Assembly: GCF_003675385.1 (NCBI RefSeq)
Contig: NZ_RCWZ01000001.1
Span: forward strand, 372,001 to 436,000
Length of the DNA stretch: 64,000 nucleotides
Direction: 5' to 3'
Source of the DNA: Mucilaginibacter kameinonensis
GTDB taxonomy: Bacteria; Bacteroidota; Bacteroidia; Sphingobacteriales; Sphingobacteriaceae
Shown one piece after another: positions 53,238-61,746 of this stretch. Within the stretch, counting starts at the first letter, position 1. The number at the start of each line of letters is the position of its first letter. The notes beneath the pieces are model-generated. The model was not told where the DNA came from, did not search any database, and saw nothing but the letters and a program-made list of their open reading frames with translations. The position numbers and the translations under genes are program-made.

Positions 53238-54374
53238 TTATCTGGTTACCGTGTTTAAAAACCGTTCGACAGTATAGGTAGCCAGCTGCCCGCCGGGACC
53301 GTTCAAATTAAAATCAAAACCATGGGTTGCCCACGGAAGCTTAAGCAGAAAATGTTTTACGCCGTTCTCAGCCAGTTTTTCGTTCATGCGCCTGCTATGC
53401 TCAGGTGATACCAATACATCATTATCGCCATGAATAATAAGCGTTGGCGGCGACTGATGATCAATGAATTCCAATGGCGAGCTTGCTGCAAACTTTTCAG
53501 GAACTTGCTGATACGAGCCGCCGATATAATCGCGCATTACCTGGCGTGAATCCATAATAAGCGGGCTTGAAGGTATAGAATAACCCCAAACCATATCTGC
53601 CGGCCCGTAGTAATCAATCACACCTTTAATGCTTTTATCATGACCTGCATAAGCAGTCAATAAAGCTATCTGCGCTCCGGCCGAACGGCCAAGTAACACA
53701 AAGCTGCCAGCATCGATATGCAGATCCGCAGCCCGTTTTTTTAAAAAAACAAGAGCGGCATTGACATCCTCAACCGGGGCTGGATTTTGATATCGAGGTG
53801 CAAGCCGATAGTTGATCACCGCTACATTATAGCCCATCAGCGCTAAATGGCTGTTTAGTTCGGGGAGTTGTTTGTTATCTCCTTTGTTCCACGCGCCTCC
53901 GTGCACTACAATTACACAAGCCCTGTTACCCACAATTTGTGATGGATAGAAATCCATGGAGAGCGTTGTGCCATCAGCATACGAAACATAGTTAAGCTGT
54001 TTGTAATTCACTGTTTTATTGCCCGAAAACATTTTCCAAAAGCTAAAAGACTTCTGGTTATTATCTCCGTTGATAATGGTACTCCCGGCCCCAAATGCTT
54101 TAGTAAAATCTTGTTTCAGGCTGCCTGCTACAGTGTAGGCCCGTACAATCGGCGAAATAAAAAACGGCAAGGCAATCAAACCCAAAATGGTGCCGGCAAG
54201 TTGATATTTATTGGTGTAGTAGCCACTTCCTAATGCTATTAGTGTCAACAAAATAAAAAACCAGGAAAACTCAGTTGCAATAATGGCAAACATCCACATG
54301 TAGTATTCAAATGCTTTAAAAACAGTTAGCAGCGATACCAGGAATAATATAATGATAATAACCAGACGGATCAT
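53238..54374 (-). CDS. alpha/beta hydrolase with N-terminal membrane helices
   Basis: This 378-residue protein has two or three N-terminal helices (about 1-90) and an HSL-type esterase domain: VVHGGAWNKGD (oxyanion-hole HGGA) and GRSAGAQIAL with the catalytic Ser (GRSAG). The Asp and His lie near IHGDNDV and WATHGFDF. It could be an acyl-lipid esterase or lipase. It shares a 4-bp overlap (54371-54374) with the second CFA gene and a one-base gap with the FAD gene. Confidence 0.88.
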   Translation of the reverse strand: MIRLVIIIILFLVSLLTVFKAFEYYMWMFAIIATEFSWFFILLTLIALGSGYYTNKYQLAGTILGLIALPFFISPIVRAYTVAGSLKQDFTKAFGAGSTIINGDNNQKSFSFWKMFSGNKTVNYKQLNYVSYADGTTLSMDFYPSQIVGNRACVIVVHGGAWNKGDNKQLPELNSHLALMGYNVAVINYRLAPRYQNPAPVEDVNAALVFLKKRAADLHIDAGSFVLLGRSAGAQIALLTAYAGHDKSIKGVIDYYGPADMVWGYSIPSSPLIMDSRQVMRDYIGGSYQQVPEKFAASSPLEFIDHQSPPTLIIHGDNDVLVSPEHSRRMNEKLAENGVKHFLLKLPWATHGFDFNLNGPGGQLATYTVERFLNTVTR

Positions 54375-55405
54375 GCAGTGGTTTTATGAAATAAATAGTG
54401 ACTTACAATCCACTCGTTGCCATTGTTGAAATTCCAAAGCTCGGCGCAAGCCATGTAAAATATGCGCCAGTATACCCACCATTTTACAGCTTGATCTGCA
54501 CCATAGATTTGTTCAAACAGCGGCATGATCTGGCTTTTATGACTGTCCATATTTTTTAGCCATGCCTCTGATGTTTTGCTGTAGTGGTTGCCGCTCACGT
54601 GCCAGTGTTTTTCAACCACCAGGTCATCATTAAAATAAAACATGAGGTCATCGCTGGGCATAATACCTCCTGTAAAAAAGTATTTGCTCATCCAGTCGGT
54701 TTCGTCAATTACCTCAAACTTATAAGCGTACTCCTTATGCGTAAAAATATGGATCCACAGTTTGCCGTCTGCTTTCAGGAATGATGCCACTTTTTTAAGC
54801 AGCAACTCATAATTACGCATATGCTCAAACATCTCTACAGATACCACCCTATCGAACTTTTCTTCAATATCAAATGTGTTCATATCTGCAGTAATCACCG
54901 TCAGGTTGCTAATACCCCGCTTTTGAGCCTGCTCATCAATGTAAACCTTTTGGGTGCGCGAGTTGGATACAACTTTAAAATTGCTTTGCGGAAACTTAGC
55001 TGCCATATATAAAGACAGCGATCCCCAGCCACAACCCAGCTCCAATACATCCTGCCCACTCTTAAGCTCGGCCCGCAGGCAGGTAAGTTCAAGCATATCA
55101 TCTTCGGAGGTGTTTATATCGGTTACTCCAGGTTTCCAATACCCGCTTGAATATTTGAGGTTTCTACCCAGGCAGTACTGATAAAATTGAGTGGGAACTT
55201 CGTAATGCTGTTCATTGGCATCGGTGGTATTTACAGCAATTGGCGATGCCTTAAGTTCGGCTATCAGATTCATTAAATGGGCCTGTTGCGCTTCAACATT
55301 GCCTTTGTTTTCGTCGGCAAGGCGTTGTTGCAACAATTTGCGGATGCCTTGCCGCAGTAAAAAATCAGGAACGCGATCTTGTTGTATTAGTTTATCGTAC
55401 CACAT
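54371..55405 (-). CDS. second CFA-synthase-family SAM methyltransferase
   Basis: This 344-residue protein has the SAM-binding motif VLELGCGWGS (120-129), a KYSSGYW motif before it, VEMFEHM and a C-terminal cluster of aromatic residues. It is shorter than the first paralog and diverged from it, so the two probably do different steps or chain positions. It couples by a 4-bp overlap with the hydrolase gene. Specific product unknown. Confidence 0.88.
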   Translation of the reverse strand: MWYDKLIQQDRVPDFLLRQGIRKLLQQRLADENKGNVEAQQAHLMNLIAELKASPIAVNTTDANEQHYEVPTQFYQYCLGRNLKYSSGYWKPGVTDINTSEDDMLELTCLRAELKSGQDVLELGCGWGSLSLYMAAKFPQSNFKVVSNSRTQKVYIDEQAQKRGISNLTVITADMNTFDIEEKFDRVVSVEMFEHMRNYELLLKKVASFLKADGKLWIHIFTHKEYAYKFEVIDETDWMSKYFFTGGIMPSDDLMFYFNDDLVVEKHWHVSGNHYSKTSEAWLKNMDSHKSQIMPLFEQIYGADQAVKWWVYWRIFYMACAELWNFNNGNEWIVSHYLFHKTTA

Positions 55406-55501
55406 AATTTTAGGTTGAACGTATTACGCAGTACGTTTTACGCTGAATGTATTTTGTATTTTATGGTTATACGTTAAGAAGAGTGCTATGGATTTTGAGT
55501 A

Positions 55502-56293
55502 CTACTGTTTTTTAAACCAGGGCACAAAAACACTGGTGCTTTCCTGGTAGCGTTTATAGGCCTCACCTTTAGAACGGATAGCCTGCTCTTCGGTAGCAGG
55601 GATACCGGTTACTTTTAATAACAAATAGAGGATGATTGCCGGACTGATGAGCGCTAAATAACCATAGGGCGATGCCAGAGCAAAGATGGAGTAGGATACC
55701 CACATCAGCCATTCAAAAAAGTAATTAGGGTGGCGCGAATAGCTCCACAAACCAGTATTGCAAACCTTGCCTTTATTTGCCGCGTCCTTTTTGAAGAAGG
55801 CGAGTTGCCTGTCGGCGATAGCCTCACCTGTTACGCTGATGAACCAGAGGATAAAACCCATGTATTCAAGCGGCGACAGTGCGTTTTTGGTGTTCATGCA
55901 GCTGATAAAAAACGGGATGGCCAACAGCACATTTGACATGGCCTGAAACTGAAAAAAGAAGAAAAACTTTCTTTCGGCATTTGGCGCCCACTCTTTACGA
56001 AGCTGCAGATAGCGCCCCTCCTCTTCATGCAAATGAGTAATAACGCGCTTTGCCAAATGTGTACCGAGGCGTACACCCGCAATAATCACCATTGCGCAAA
56101 TGAGCACCTTCCGGTCATGATAACCAGGAGCAAGAAAAAATAAAACAACAGCTATGACGGGGAAATTATATGACCAAAAAATATCAACCACGCCGGCGTT
56201 CCTGATCTTGTAAGCCCATAGCCACACCAGGGCCATGATACCGCAGCAGGCAATAAGGCAATATACCAATAACATCCAAACTGAGTTATCCAT
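55502..56293 (-). CDS. DUF1295 membrane protein (steroid-reductase-like)
   Basis: This 263-residue protein has about six helices and the C-terminal NYFFEWLMW/GLWSYSRHPNYFFEW signature of DUF1295/steroid-5-alpha-reductase-type enzymes, which use NADPH to reduce or methylate lipid-like substrates. RHPNYFFEW is the most diagnostic piece. It overlaps the DUF1475-like gene by 8 bp. A lipid-modifying role fits the neighbours. Confidence 0.88.
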   Translation of the reverse strand: MDNSVWMLLVYCLIACCGIMALVWLWAYKIRNAGVVDIFWSYNFPVIAVVLFFLAPGYHDRKVLICAMVIIAGVRLGTHLAKRVITHLHEEEGRYLQLRKEWAPNAERKFFFFFQFQAMSNVLLAIPFFISCMNTKNALSPLEYMGFILWFISVTGEAIADRQLAFFKKDAANKGKVCNTGLWSYSRHPNYFFEWLMWVSYSIFALASPYGYLALISPAIILYLLLKVTGIPATEEQAIRSKGEAYKRYQESTSVFVPWFKKQ

Positions 56294-56621
56294 TTTGCCG
56301 GCCGAAAAATTCTTTTAAACCTTCTTTATCTTTTAGTCTGAAAAGCTGGATAAGTACGTAAGCACAGCTGGCCAGGCTACCCAAAGTAATAAGTAATATG
56401 AGCCAAACTATTTTCCAAAGCCAGTTTTTCTCTTTGTAGCAAATCCATACGTAAATAACCAGGATGTTGGCATAAAAATCCCAAAGCGTGGCCCGCATCC
56501 AGGCTATAGCACCTAAATAATCCCACTCTTTAAAAAGGTTATGCTCCAGGCTTGTGTTTACAACAACGTAACACATCCATACAAACACAATACTGAATAA
56601 TATTTTCAGAAAACTTACCAC
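56286..56621 (-). CDS. DUF1475-like small membrane protein
   Basis: This 111-residue protein has three predicted helices (residues 4-20, 50-62 and 68-95) and the WDFYANILVIYVWICYKEKNWLWKI segment found in DUF1475-type proteins. The start is GTG 56621, immediately next to the peroxiredoxin stop (TAG 56622-56624). Partner of DUF1295 by overlap. Function unknown. Confidence 0.75.
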   Translation of the reverse strand: MVSFLKILFSIVFVWMCYVVVNTSLEHNLFKEWDYLGAIAWMRATLWDFYANILVIYVWICYKEKNWLWKIVWLILLITLGSLASCAYVLIQLFRLKDKEGLKEFFGRQNG

Positions 56622-57152
56622 CTATTTTGCTTTAGCCGAATTGATAAACGCTAAAGCATCATCGGCATGTTCTTTACCTTGTAACATAGCCTCATGGGTA
56701 TAAACTATCTTACCCTTCAAGTCAACTACAAAAGTTTCCCGGCCAGACATAAAGAACTTTTTCTTTACACCAAACATATCGTAAACCTTATTGTCGGGAT
56801 CGCTCAAAACGGTAAAAGGCAATTTATAATGATCGGCAAAAGCCTTATGGCTTGCTACGGTACCATTGTTTATGCCAATAACCATAGCGCCAGCTTTGGT
56901 AAATTTATCAAAGCTGTCCCTAAACGCGCAGGCTTCCTTTGTACAAACCATACTTTCATCTTTAGGATAAAAATAAATTACCAATACCTTTTTACCTACA
57001 TAATCGTCAGTGTTAAAGGTTTTGCCGTTTTGGTCGGTAAGTGAAAATGTGGGTATTTTATCGCCGGATACAAGCTGTTTGCTGCTTTGCGCTTCGGCGG
57101 CACAGGCAAAAAGAAACGAAGCCAGTAAAACGGCAATGAGGTATTTGATCAT
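56622..57152 (-). CDS. secreted Bcp-type peroxiredoxin (AhpC/TSA family)
   Basis: This 176-residue protein has a signal peptide (about 1-22) and a thioredoxin-fold peroxidase domain. Peroxidatic Cys70 (MVCTKEACAF) with Cys75 five residues on gives the Bcp-type C-x4-C pattern. It reduces peroxides outside the cytoplasm. It is the first gene of the lipid cluster (it ends exactly where the DUF1475-like gene starts) and so may protect the unsaturated or modified lipids. An ATG at 57164 adds four residues and cannot be excluded. Confidence 0.9.
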   Translation of the reverse strand: MIKYLIAVLLASFLFACAAEAQSSKQLVSGDKIPTFSLTDQNGKTFNTDDYVGKKVLVIYFYPKDESMVCTKEACAFRDSFDKFTKAGAMVIGINNGTVASHKAFADHYKLPFTVLSDPDNKVYDMFGVKKKFFMSGRETFVVDLKGKIVYTHEAMLQGKEHADDALAFINSAKAK

Positions 57153-57221
57153 GGTCGGGCTCATTTTCCTTACTTACGTTAAATGTGTCACACAGCGATT
57201 TGTACTTATGAAATAAAAAAA

Positions 57222-57247
57222 GCCTGCAATTTGTTTTAATTGCAGGC
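57222..57247. terminator. Terminator after the sugar-isomerase gene
   Basis: GCCTGCAATT (57222-57231) and AATTGCAGGC (57238-57247) form a perfect 10-bp stem; on the minus strand a T-run (57221-57214) follows. It ends the isomerase gene at 57274. Confidence 0.85.
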
Positions 57248-57273
57248 CCTTATATCTGTGTGTAAAAGCAATA

Positions 57274-58158
57274 TTACACCAAATTCTTTTTAATGTAACT
57301 GATACTTTGGCTGATACTATCGAAAGGATCGCCAGGGCAAACATCCTGCTCAACAAAGAAATACTGAAGGCCTGATTTTTTGGCCTGGGTAAAGATCTTT
57401 TTAAAGTCGATAGTACCGTTACCTACCTCAGTAAATTTCTTTTCAGGTGTTTTATCCATATCCTTAACATGCCATAACGGGAAGCGGCCCGGATGCTTGT
57501 TGATCAACGCGATAGGATCCTGGTTGGCTTTGGTTACCCAGTAAAGGTCCATCTCCATTTTTACAAGGCTTTTATCGGTGCTATCCAGCAAAATCTCGTA
57601 AGGATACTTCCCGTTTTCCTGGATAAATTCAAAATCGTGGTTATGATAGCAAAGCTGGATGCCTGCACCTTTACAGGTTTCGCCGGCTATATCAAGCATA
57701 TTGGCAACGTTTTTATAATGATCAAGGTTGCCACGCTCAGATTGCGACAGATAAGCGCAAACCATATATTTTACACCTGCTTCGGCAGCATCGTCAACAG
57801 CCTTTTTCCAGTCGTTCATGATGGTACCTTTCTGGTGTTCGCCATTAACAAGTTCTTCACCTAAGCGATAGTGCGCGCTTGGCATAATCAGGCCGTTCTG
57901 TTTTAAAACATTGGCAAAATCCTTTGGACGCATGCCATAAAATAATTCGGTACCGGTATAGGTTGCACCTTCAACAGATGTGAAGCCTGTTTTGGCAACT
58001 TTTGCTAACGCGGCAACCGGATCGGCAGCCATAGCATCGCGTACAGTATATAATTGTAAGCCAATGTATTTTTTATCATAAGCAAACAAATTAGGAGCTG
58101 CCAGCAAGCCTGCTGAAAGTAGCGCCGAGGTTTTAAGGAAAGAGCGTCTGGTAGTCAT
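57274..58158 (-). CDS. sugar phosphate isomerase/epimerase-like (xylose isomerase TIM barrel), Tat-exported
   Basis: This 294-residue protein has a Tat signal (TTRRSFLKTSALLSAGLLAAP) and a TIM-barrel domain: YIGLQLYTVRD, YHNHDFEF (metal-side His), VKMEMDLYWV and WHVKDMD with GNGTIDF, as in the AP_endonuc_2/xylose-isomerase-like family common in Bacteroidota. The substrate of exported members is usually unknown; keto-sugar isomerisation is likely. Solitary gene. Confidence 0.88.
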   Translation of the reverse strand: MTTRRSFLKTSALLSAGLLAAPNLFAYDKKYIGLQLYTVRDAMAADPVAALAKVAKTGFTSVEGATYTGTELFYGMRPKDFANVLKQNGLIMPSAHYRLGEELVNGEHQKGTIMNDWKKAVDDAAEAGVKYMVCAYLSQSERGNLDHYKNVANMLDIAGETCKGAGIQLCYHNHDFEFIQENGKYPYEILLDSTDKSLVKMEMDLYWVTKANQDPIALINKHPGRFPLWHVKDMDKTPEKKFTEVGNGTIDFKKIFTQAKKSGLQYFFVEQDVCPGDPFDSISQSISYIKKNLV

Positions 58159-58288
58159 TGGTTATGTTTTTTGATTGGTTGTGTAAATATAACACATTAA
58201 AAATGCCAATTCAAAGACACAAACAACATTGATTGGTTTAATGCCGTATCCAATAAAAATAACACAAACAGGATTAGGCTCAACAAAA

Positions 58289-58308
58289 AAGGCCGCTAAA
58301 GCGGCCTT
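58289..58308. terminator. Terminator after def
   Basis: AAGGCCGCT (58289-58297) pairs with AGCGGCCTT (58300-58308). The minus strand then has a T-run, at the end of def. Confidence 0.85.
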
Positions 58309-58328
58309 CTAACTCAATATTTTAAAAA

Positions 58329-58901
58329 TTATCTTCCTTTTTTAACGTTCGGAAATTTCATTTTATAATCTACATCAACCATACCCTTTGAAATATCGTT
58401 AAGCTTTTTTTCGATCAGGCGCTTGCGCAGCGGGCTTAGCTTATCGGTAAACAGCTTACCTTCAATATGGTCATACTCATGCTGAATAACGCGTGCTGCC
58501 ATACCTTTAAAAGTCTCTTCGTGGTGTTTCCAGTCGGCATCATAGTATGACATGCGCACAACGGGTTTGCGGTATACATCCTCGCGGATATCCGGAATGC
58601 TCAGGCAACCCTCGTTAAAGCCCCACTCCTCACCTGTTTCTTCCAAAATAGTAGCATTAATGAATGCCTTTTTGAAATCTTTCAATTCCGGCTCATCATC
58701 ATCAAATGGGGTAGCATCAACCACAAATAAACGCATAGACATACCTACCTGCGGAGCAGCCAAACCAACACCGCGGGCAGCATACATGGTTTCAAACATG
58801 TTTTCAACCAATTCTTTTATATGCGGGTATTCGTCGGGCTCAATGGCCGTAGCTTTTTTTCTTAAAACAGGATCACCGTAGGCAATGATAGGATACTTCA
58901 T
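58329..58901 (-). CDS. def: peptide deformylase
   Basis: This 190-residue protein has all three PDF motifs: GVGLAAPQVG (44-53), EGCLSIP (Cys99 metal ligand) and QHEYDH (His141, Glu142, His145). It removes the formyl group from nascent proteins in the cytoplasm. Complete length. It lies 17 bp from the M16 peptidase gene on the same strand. Confidence 0.97.
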   Translation of the reverse strand: MKYPIIAYGDPVLRKKATAIEPDEYPHIKELVENMFETMYAARGVGLAAPQVGMSMRLFVVDATPFDDDEPELKDFKKAFINATILEETGEEWGFNEGCLSIPDIREDVYRKPVVRMSYYDADWKHHEETFKGMAARVIQHEYDHIEGKLFTDKLSPLRKRLIEKKLNDISKGMVDVDYKMKFPNVKKGR

Positions 58902-58918
58902 CGTGCAAAAATAACGGA

Positions 58919-60151
58919 TTATTGCTTAGGCTCAAATAGCAAAGTTATCAAGCGGTTATTATCAAAAATTTCATTACTGATCTCCAATAATTGCTCGGCG
59001 CTTACCTGGTTAATTTTAGCAAAGATCTCTTCCAGCGTATCAATGCGGTTAAAATCAACCATGCTTTTGGCCATGGCTATAATAAGGCTCATGCGGTTTT
59101 CCTCGGCCAGGGCTATTTGCCCTATAAATTTTTGCCGGGCCTGGTGCAACTGTAATGTACCCAGCTTTTGCTCCCTCAGTTTCTTCAACTCTTTATGCAC
59201 CAGTTTTGAGGCCTTGGCCGCCTTTTCGGCATCGGTACCAAAATATATCGAGAAGATCCCGGTATCGGTTAACGGGGTATAGTTTGATTCGACAGTATAG
59301 GCTATTCCGTACTTCTCCCTGATCTCGAGGTTTAAGCGGCTGCTCATGCCAACGCCGCCCAGCAGGTTATTAAGCAACAACAAACCCCATTTGTGTTCAT
59401 GTGCCGTTGAATAAGCCTGCGTACCAATAATGCAATGCGTTTGCGAAATAGGTTTATTAACGAGATGGATACCGGCCGGGCTTAACACCGGCTGCACCCT
59501 GTTTTTCTGAAGCTGATTGAAAGGTACATGCCCGAAATATTTTTCGGACATAGCCACCAGTTTTTTGAAATCATAATTGCCATGAACAGCAAAAATCATT
59601 TCTGTAGTGTTGTAATTGGCCGAGATAAAGTTGCGGATATCATCGCCATTAAGCCTGCCAACCGTTTCGGGAGTTCCCAGAATGTTTTGCCCCATTGGAT
59701 GCCCCTTAAACAAAAGCTCCTCAAAATCATCCTGGATAGCTTCTTCCGGCTGATCAAGATAAGATGCTATTTCATCTAAAATAACACCCCGCTCCTTTTC
59801 CTGCTCATCATCCGGAAAGGTGGAATGAAATAAAATATCCTCAAACAGATCCATCGTGCGGTCGAGATGCTGGTTAAGCAGCGACGCATGGATGCAGGTA
59901 TATTCCTTAGTGGTATAGGCATTCAGATCGGCACCAACAAGCTCAAGCCTGTTGAGGATCTGGCTGGTATTGCGCCTTTCGGTTTCTTTAAACAGCAGGT
60001 GTTCAATAAAGTGTGCAAGCCCCTCCTGTCCCGGAAGCTCGTCTCTCGAACCTGCATTTACTATAAAACAGCAATGTGTAATTGCCGATGGCCAGTGTTT
60101 GTAAAGTATACGAATGCCATTGGGCAAAGTATAAAGTTGATAGTCAATCAT
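58919..60151 (-). CDS. M16-family zinc metallopeptidase (insulinase-like)
   Basis: This 410-residue protein has the inverted zinc motif HFIEH (His47, Glu50, His51) and a downstream Glu region (LDEIAS), then the inactive M16 C-domain. Single-chain bacterial M16 proteins cleave short or misfolded peptides; function in this genome is not established. No signal peptide is visible, so it may be cytoplasmic. It is upstream of def in the same direction with a 17-bp gap. Confidence 0.93.
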   Translation of the reverse strand: MIDYQLYTLPNGIRILYKHWPSAITHCCFIVNAGSRDELPGQEGLAHFIEHLLFKETERRNTSQILNRLELVGADLNAYTTKEYTCIHASLLNQHLDRTMDLFEDILFHSTFPDDEQEKERGVILDEIASYLDQPEEAIQDDFEELLFKGHPMGQNILGTPETVGRLNGDDIRNFISANYNTTEMIFAVHGNYDFKKLVAMSEKYFGHVPFNQLQKNRVQPVLSPAGIHLVNKPISQTHCIIGTQAYSTAHEHKWGLLLLNNLLGGVGMSSRLNLEIREKYGIAYTVESNYTPLTDTGIFSIYFGTDAEKAAKASKLVHKELKKLREQKLGTLQLHQARQKFIGQIALAEENRMSLIIAMAKSMVDFNRIDTLEEIFAKINQVSAEQLLEISNEIFDNNRLITLLFEPKQ

Positions 60152-60295
60152 TCGGCTGCAAAGATACGCTTATAAGTCATAATTATTTTTCACGCTATTG
60201 TAAGTGATTTATGGTATTTTAGGCGCTTAAATCCAACTACATCTACCGTTAAATAGCAATATTTAACACATTGAAAAACAAAAAGACTGACCCCA

Positions 60296-60835
60296 ATGAA
60301 AAAACAAATTGCCGACCTTGAATTTGAACCAATGATTACCGCCCAACAGATCGAAGAAAGGGTGAAAGCTATTGGCGCACAAATAAGCGAAGATTTTAAA
60401 GACACCGTTCCGGTTTTAGTAGGCGTACTTAACGGCAGCTTCCTTTTTATTGCCGATTTAATTAAAAAAGTATCTATTCCCTGCGAGATCAATTTTACCA
60501 AGCTGGCTTCCTATTATGGAGGTACCACCAGTACTTTAAAAATAAGAGAGGATATTGATTTAACCGTTGATATAAAAGGCCGCGATGTGCTTATTATTGA
60601 AGATATTGTTGATACCGGCAATACCGCTCATTATTTAATTGAGAAATTAAAAGAAAGGGGCCCCGCCTCATTAAAAATGTGTTCGTTACTACTAAAACCG
60701 GCCGCCCTGCAAAAGAAGATAGAAGAACTTAAGTATGTGGGCTTCGAAATTGAAAACGAATTTGTTGTGGGTTACGGGCTCGACTATAAAGAAATGGGCA
60801 GGAACCTGGCCGATATTTACAAAAAAGTAGGCTAA
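60296..60835 (+). CDS. hpt: hypoxanthine phosphoribosyltransferase
   Basis: This 179-residue protein has the PRPP-binding loop VLIIEDIVDTGNTAHYL (about 99-115) and VLNGSFLFIADL with the purine-side residues. It converts hypoxanthine or guanine with PRPP to IMP or GMP in purine salvage. Complete length. Confidence 0.95.
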   Translation: MKKQIADLEFEPMITAQQIEERVKAIGAQISEDFKDTVPVLVGVLNGSFLFIADLIKKVSIPCEINFTKLASYYGGTTSTLKIREDIDLTVDIKGRDVLIIEDIVDTGNTAHYLIEKLKERGPASLKMCSLLLKPAALQKKIEELKYVGFEIENEFVVGYGLDYKEMGRNLADIYKKVG

Positions 60836-60930
60836 AGCAATCCGGCATTTCGATTGGTTTATAGGAAGTTGCGCGCAATTTTTTTAACACCCGATTAAAA
60901 CAAAGACCGGCCTATGCCGTTTTAGGGTTT

Positions 60931-61431
60931 ATGAAATATACATCTTTACTTTTATCAGGCTGCGTAGCAGCATCGTTCTTGTTCTCTTCATGTGATAAAG
61001 AAACGTCAACAACCTCAAATGTTGCTATTACTGTAACCGATGGCTTAACCGGAGCCGGATCAGCCGGGGCGACTGTAAAATTATACGACGACGTAAATAA
61101 ACCCAACACCGGCGAAGCCCCTGCATATACACTTACTGCAGATGCTTCAGGAAAAATATCTGCACCGGTCGCCTACATTGGCGGCTATTACGTTGTTGCT
61201 GAAAACGGCGCCCGCAAAAGCTATTACGGCGGCCTTATTCCGATAGGAATTTTCAAAACACAATCGGATATCGACGCAAGCCCAAAGCAAACTCCGGCTG
61301 CAACAATAGGTTCGGTAAAGTTTAAAGATACTAATGGCGATGGTGTTATTAATGATTCGGACAAAACGCATGCGCCGCTCTTGTTCCTGGAATCAGGGCA
61401 AACGCTAACTTACAGTACCGCGGTTTATTAA
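60931..61431 (+). CDS. small lipoprotein with Ig-like fold and EF-hand-like loop
   Basis: This 166-residue protein has a lipoprotein signal (lipobox FSSC, Cys at residue 21) and a beta-sandwich-like body with VTDGLTGAGSAGATVKLYDD, typical of bacterial carboxypeptidase-regulatory or Ig modules. DTNGDGVINDSDK near residue 134 is a calcium-binding EF/dockerin-like loop. Probably surface- or periplasm-anchored. Function unknown. A terminator follows at 61481. Confidence 0.75.
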   Translation: MKYTSLLLSGCVAASFLFSSCDKETSTTSNVAITVTDGLTGAGSAGATVKLYDDVNKPNTGEAPAYTLTADASGKISAPVAYIGGYYVVAENGARKSYYGGLIPIGIFKTQSDIDASPKQTPAATIGSVKFKDTNGDGVINDSDKTHAPLLFLESGQTLTYSTAVY

Positions 61432-61746
61432 GAAGTTTAAAGTTGCCGTGAGGACACGGCAACAGGATAAAATAATAAAAAAGCTATCGGATAAATCCGA
61501 TAGCTTTTTTATTAAATTCACCATGCCCCCTCTCCGCCCAGGTTGTCGTGCCCTCACGACAACATACCTGATAAACTAAATTGGTATTCCCTCAATTCTA
61601 AAAAGTTGCCGTGAGGACACGGCAACCGGAGGTGGGGGTATCAAGGCACATTTTTACTCCCCGTTGGCGTCTCTCCACGCCAACTCGTTGTATTAAAAGC
61701 AGTGTTGCCATGCGGACACAGCAACGGGAAAAGTATGAAAGGGTAA
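61432..61746. repeat. Gene-free stretch with four GTTGCCGTG hairpin repeats
   Basis: Units near 61442-61463, 61542-61563, 61604-61625 and 61705-61726 are hairpins. The first and third are GTTGCCGTG-AGGA-CACGGCAAC. The second is GTTGTCGTG-CCCT-CACGACAAC, where both arms changed together. The last is an imperfect GTTGCCATG/CACAGCAAC. They flank a terminator at 61481. Confidence 0.7.
61481..61506. terminator. Rho-independent terminator after the small lipoprotein gene
   Basis: AAGCTATCGGAT (61481-61492) and ATCCGATAGCTT (61495-61506) pair over 12 bp with a 2-base loop and A/T runs on both sides. Confidence 0.85.

Noticed and set aside
57165..57273. Further copy of the TTGTAAGG-N14-CCGAC promoter before the peroxiredoxin gene
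   Set aside because: The sequence has a GTAAGTAAGG-like stretch on the minus strand, but no CCGAC at the right distance.
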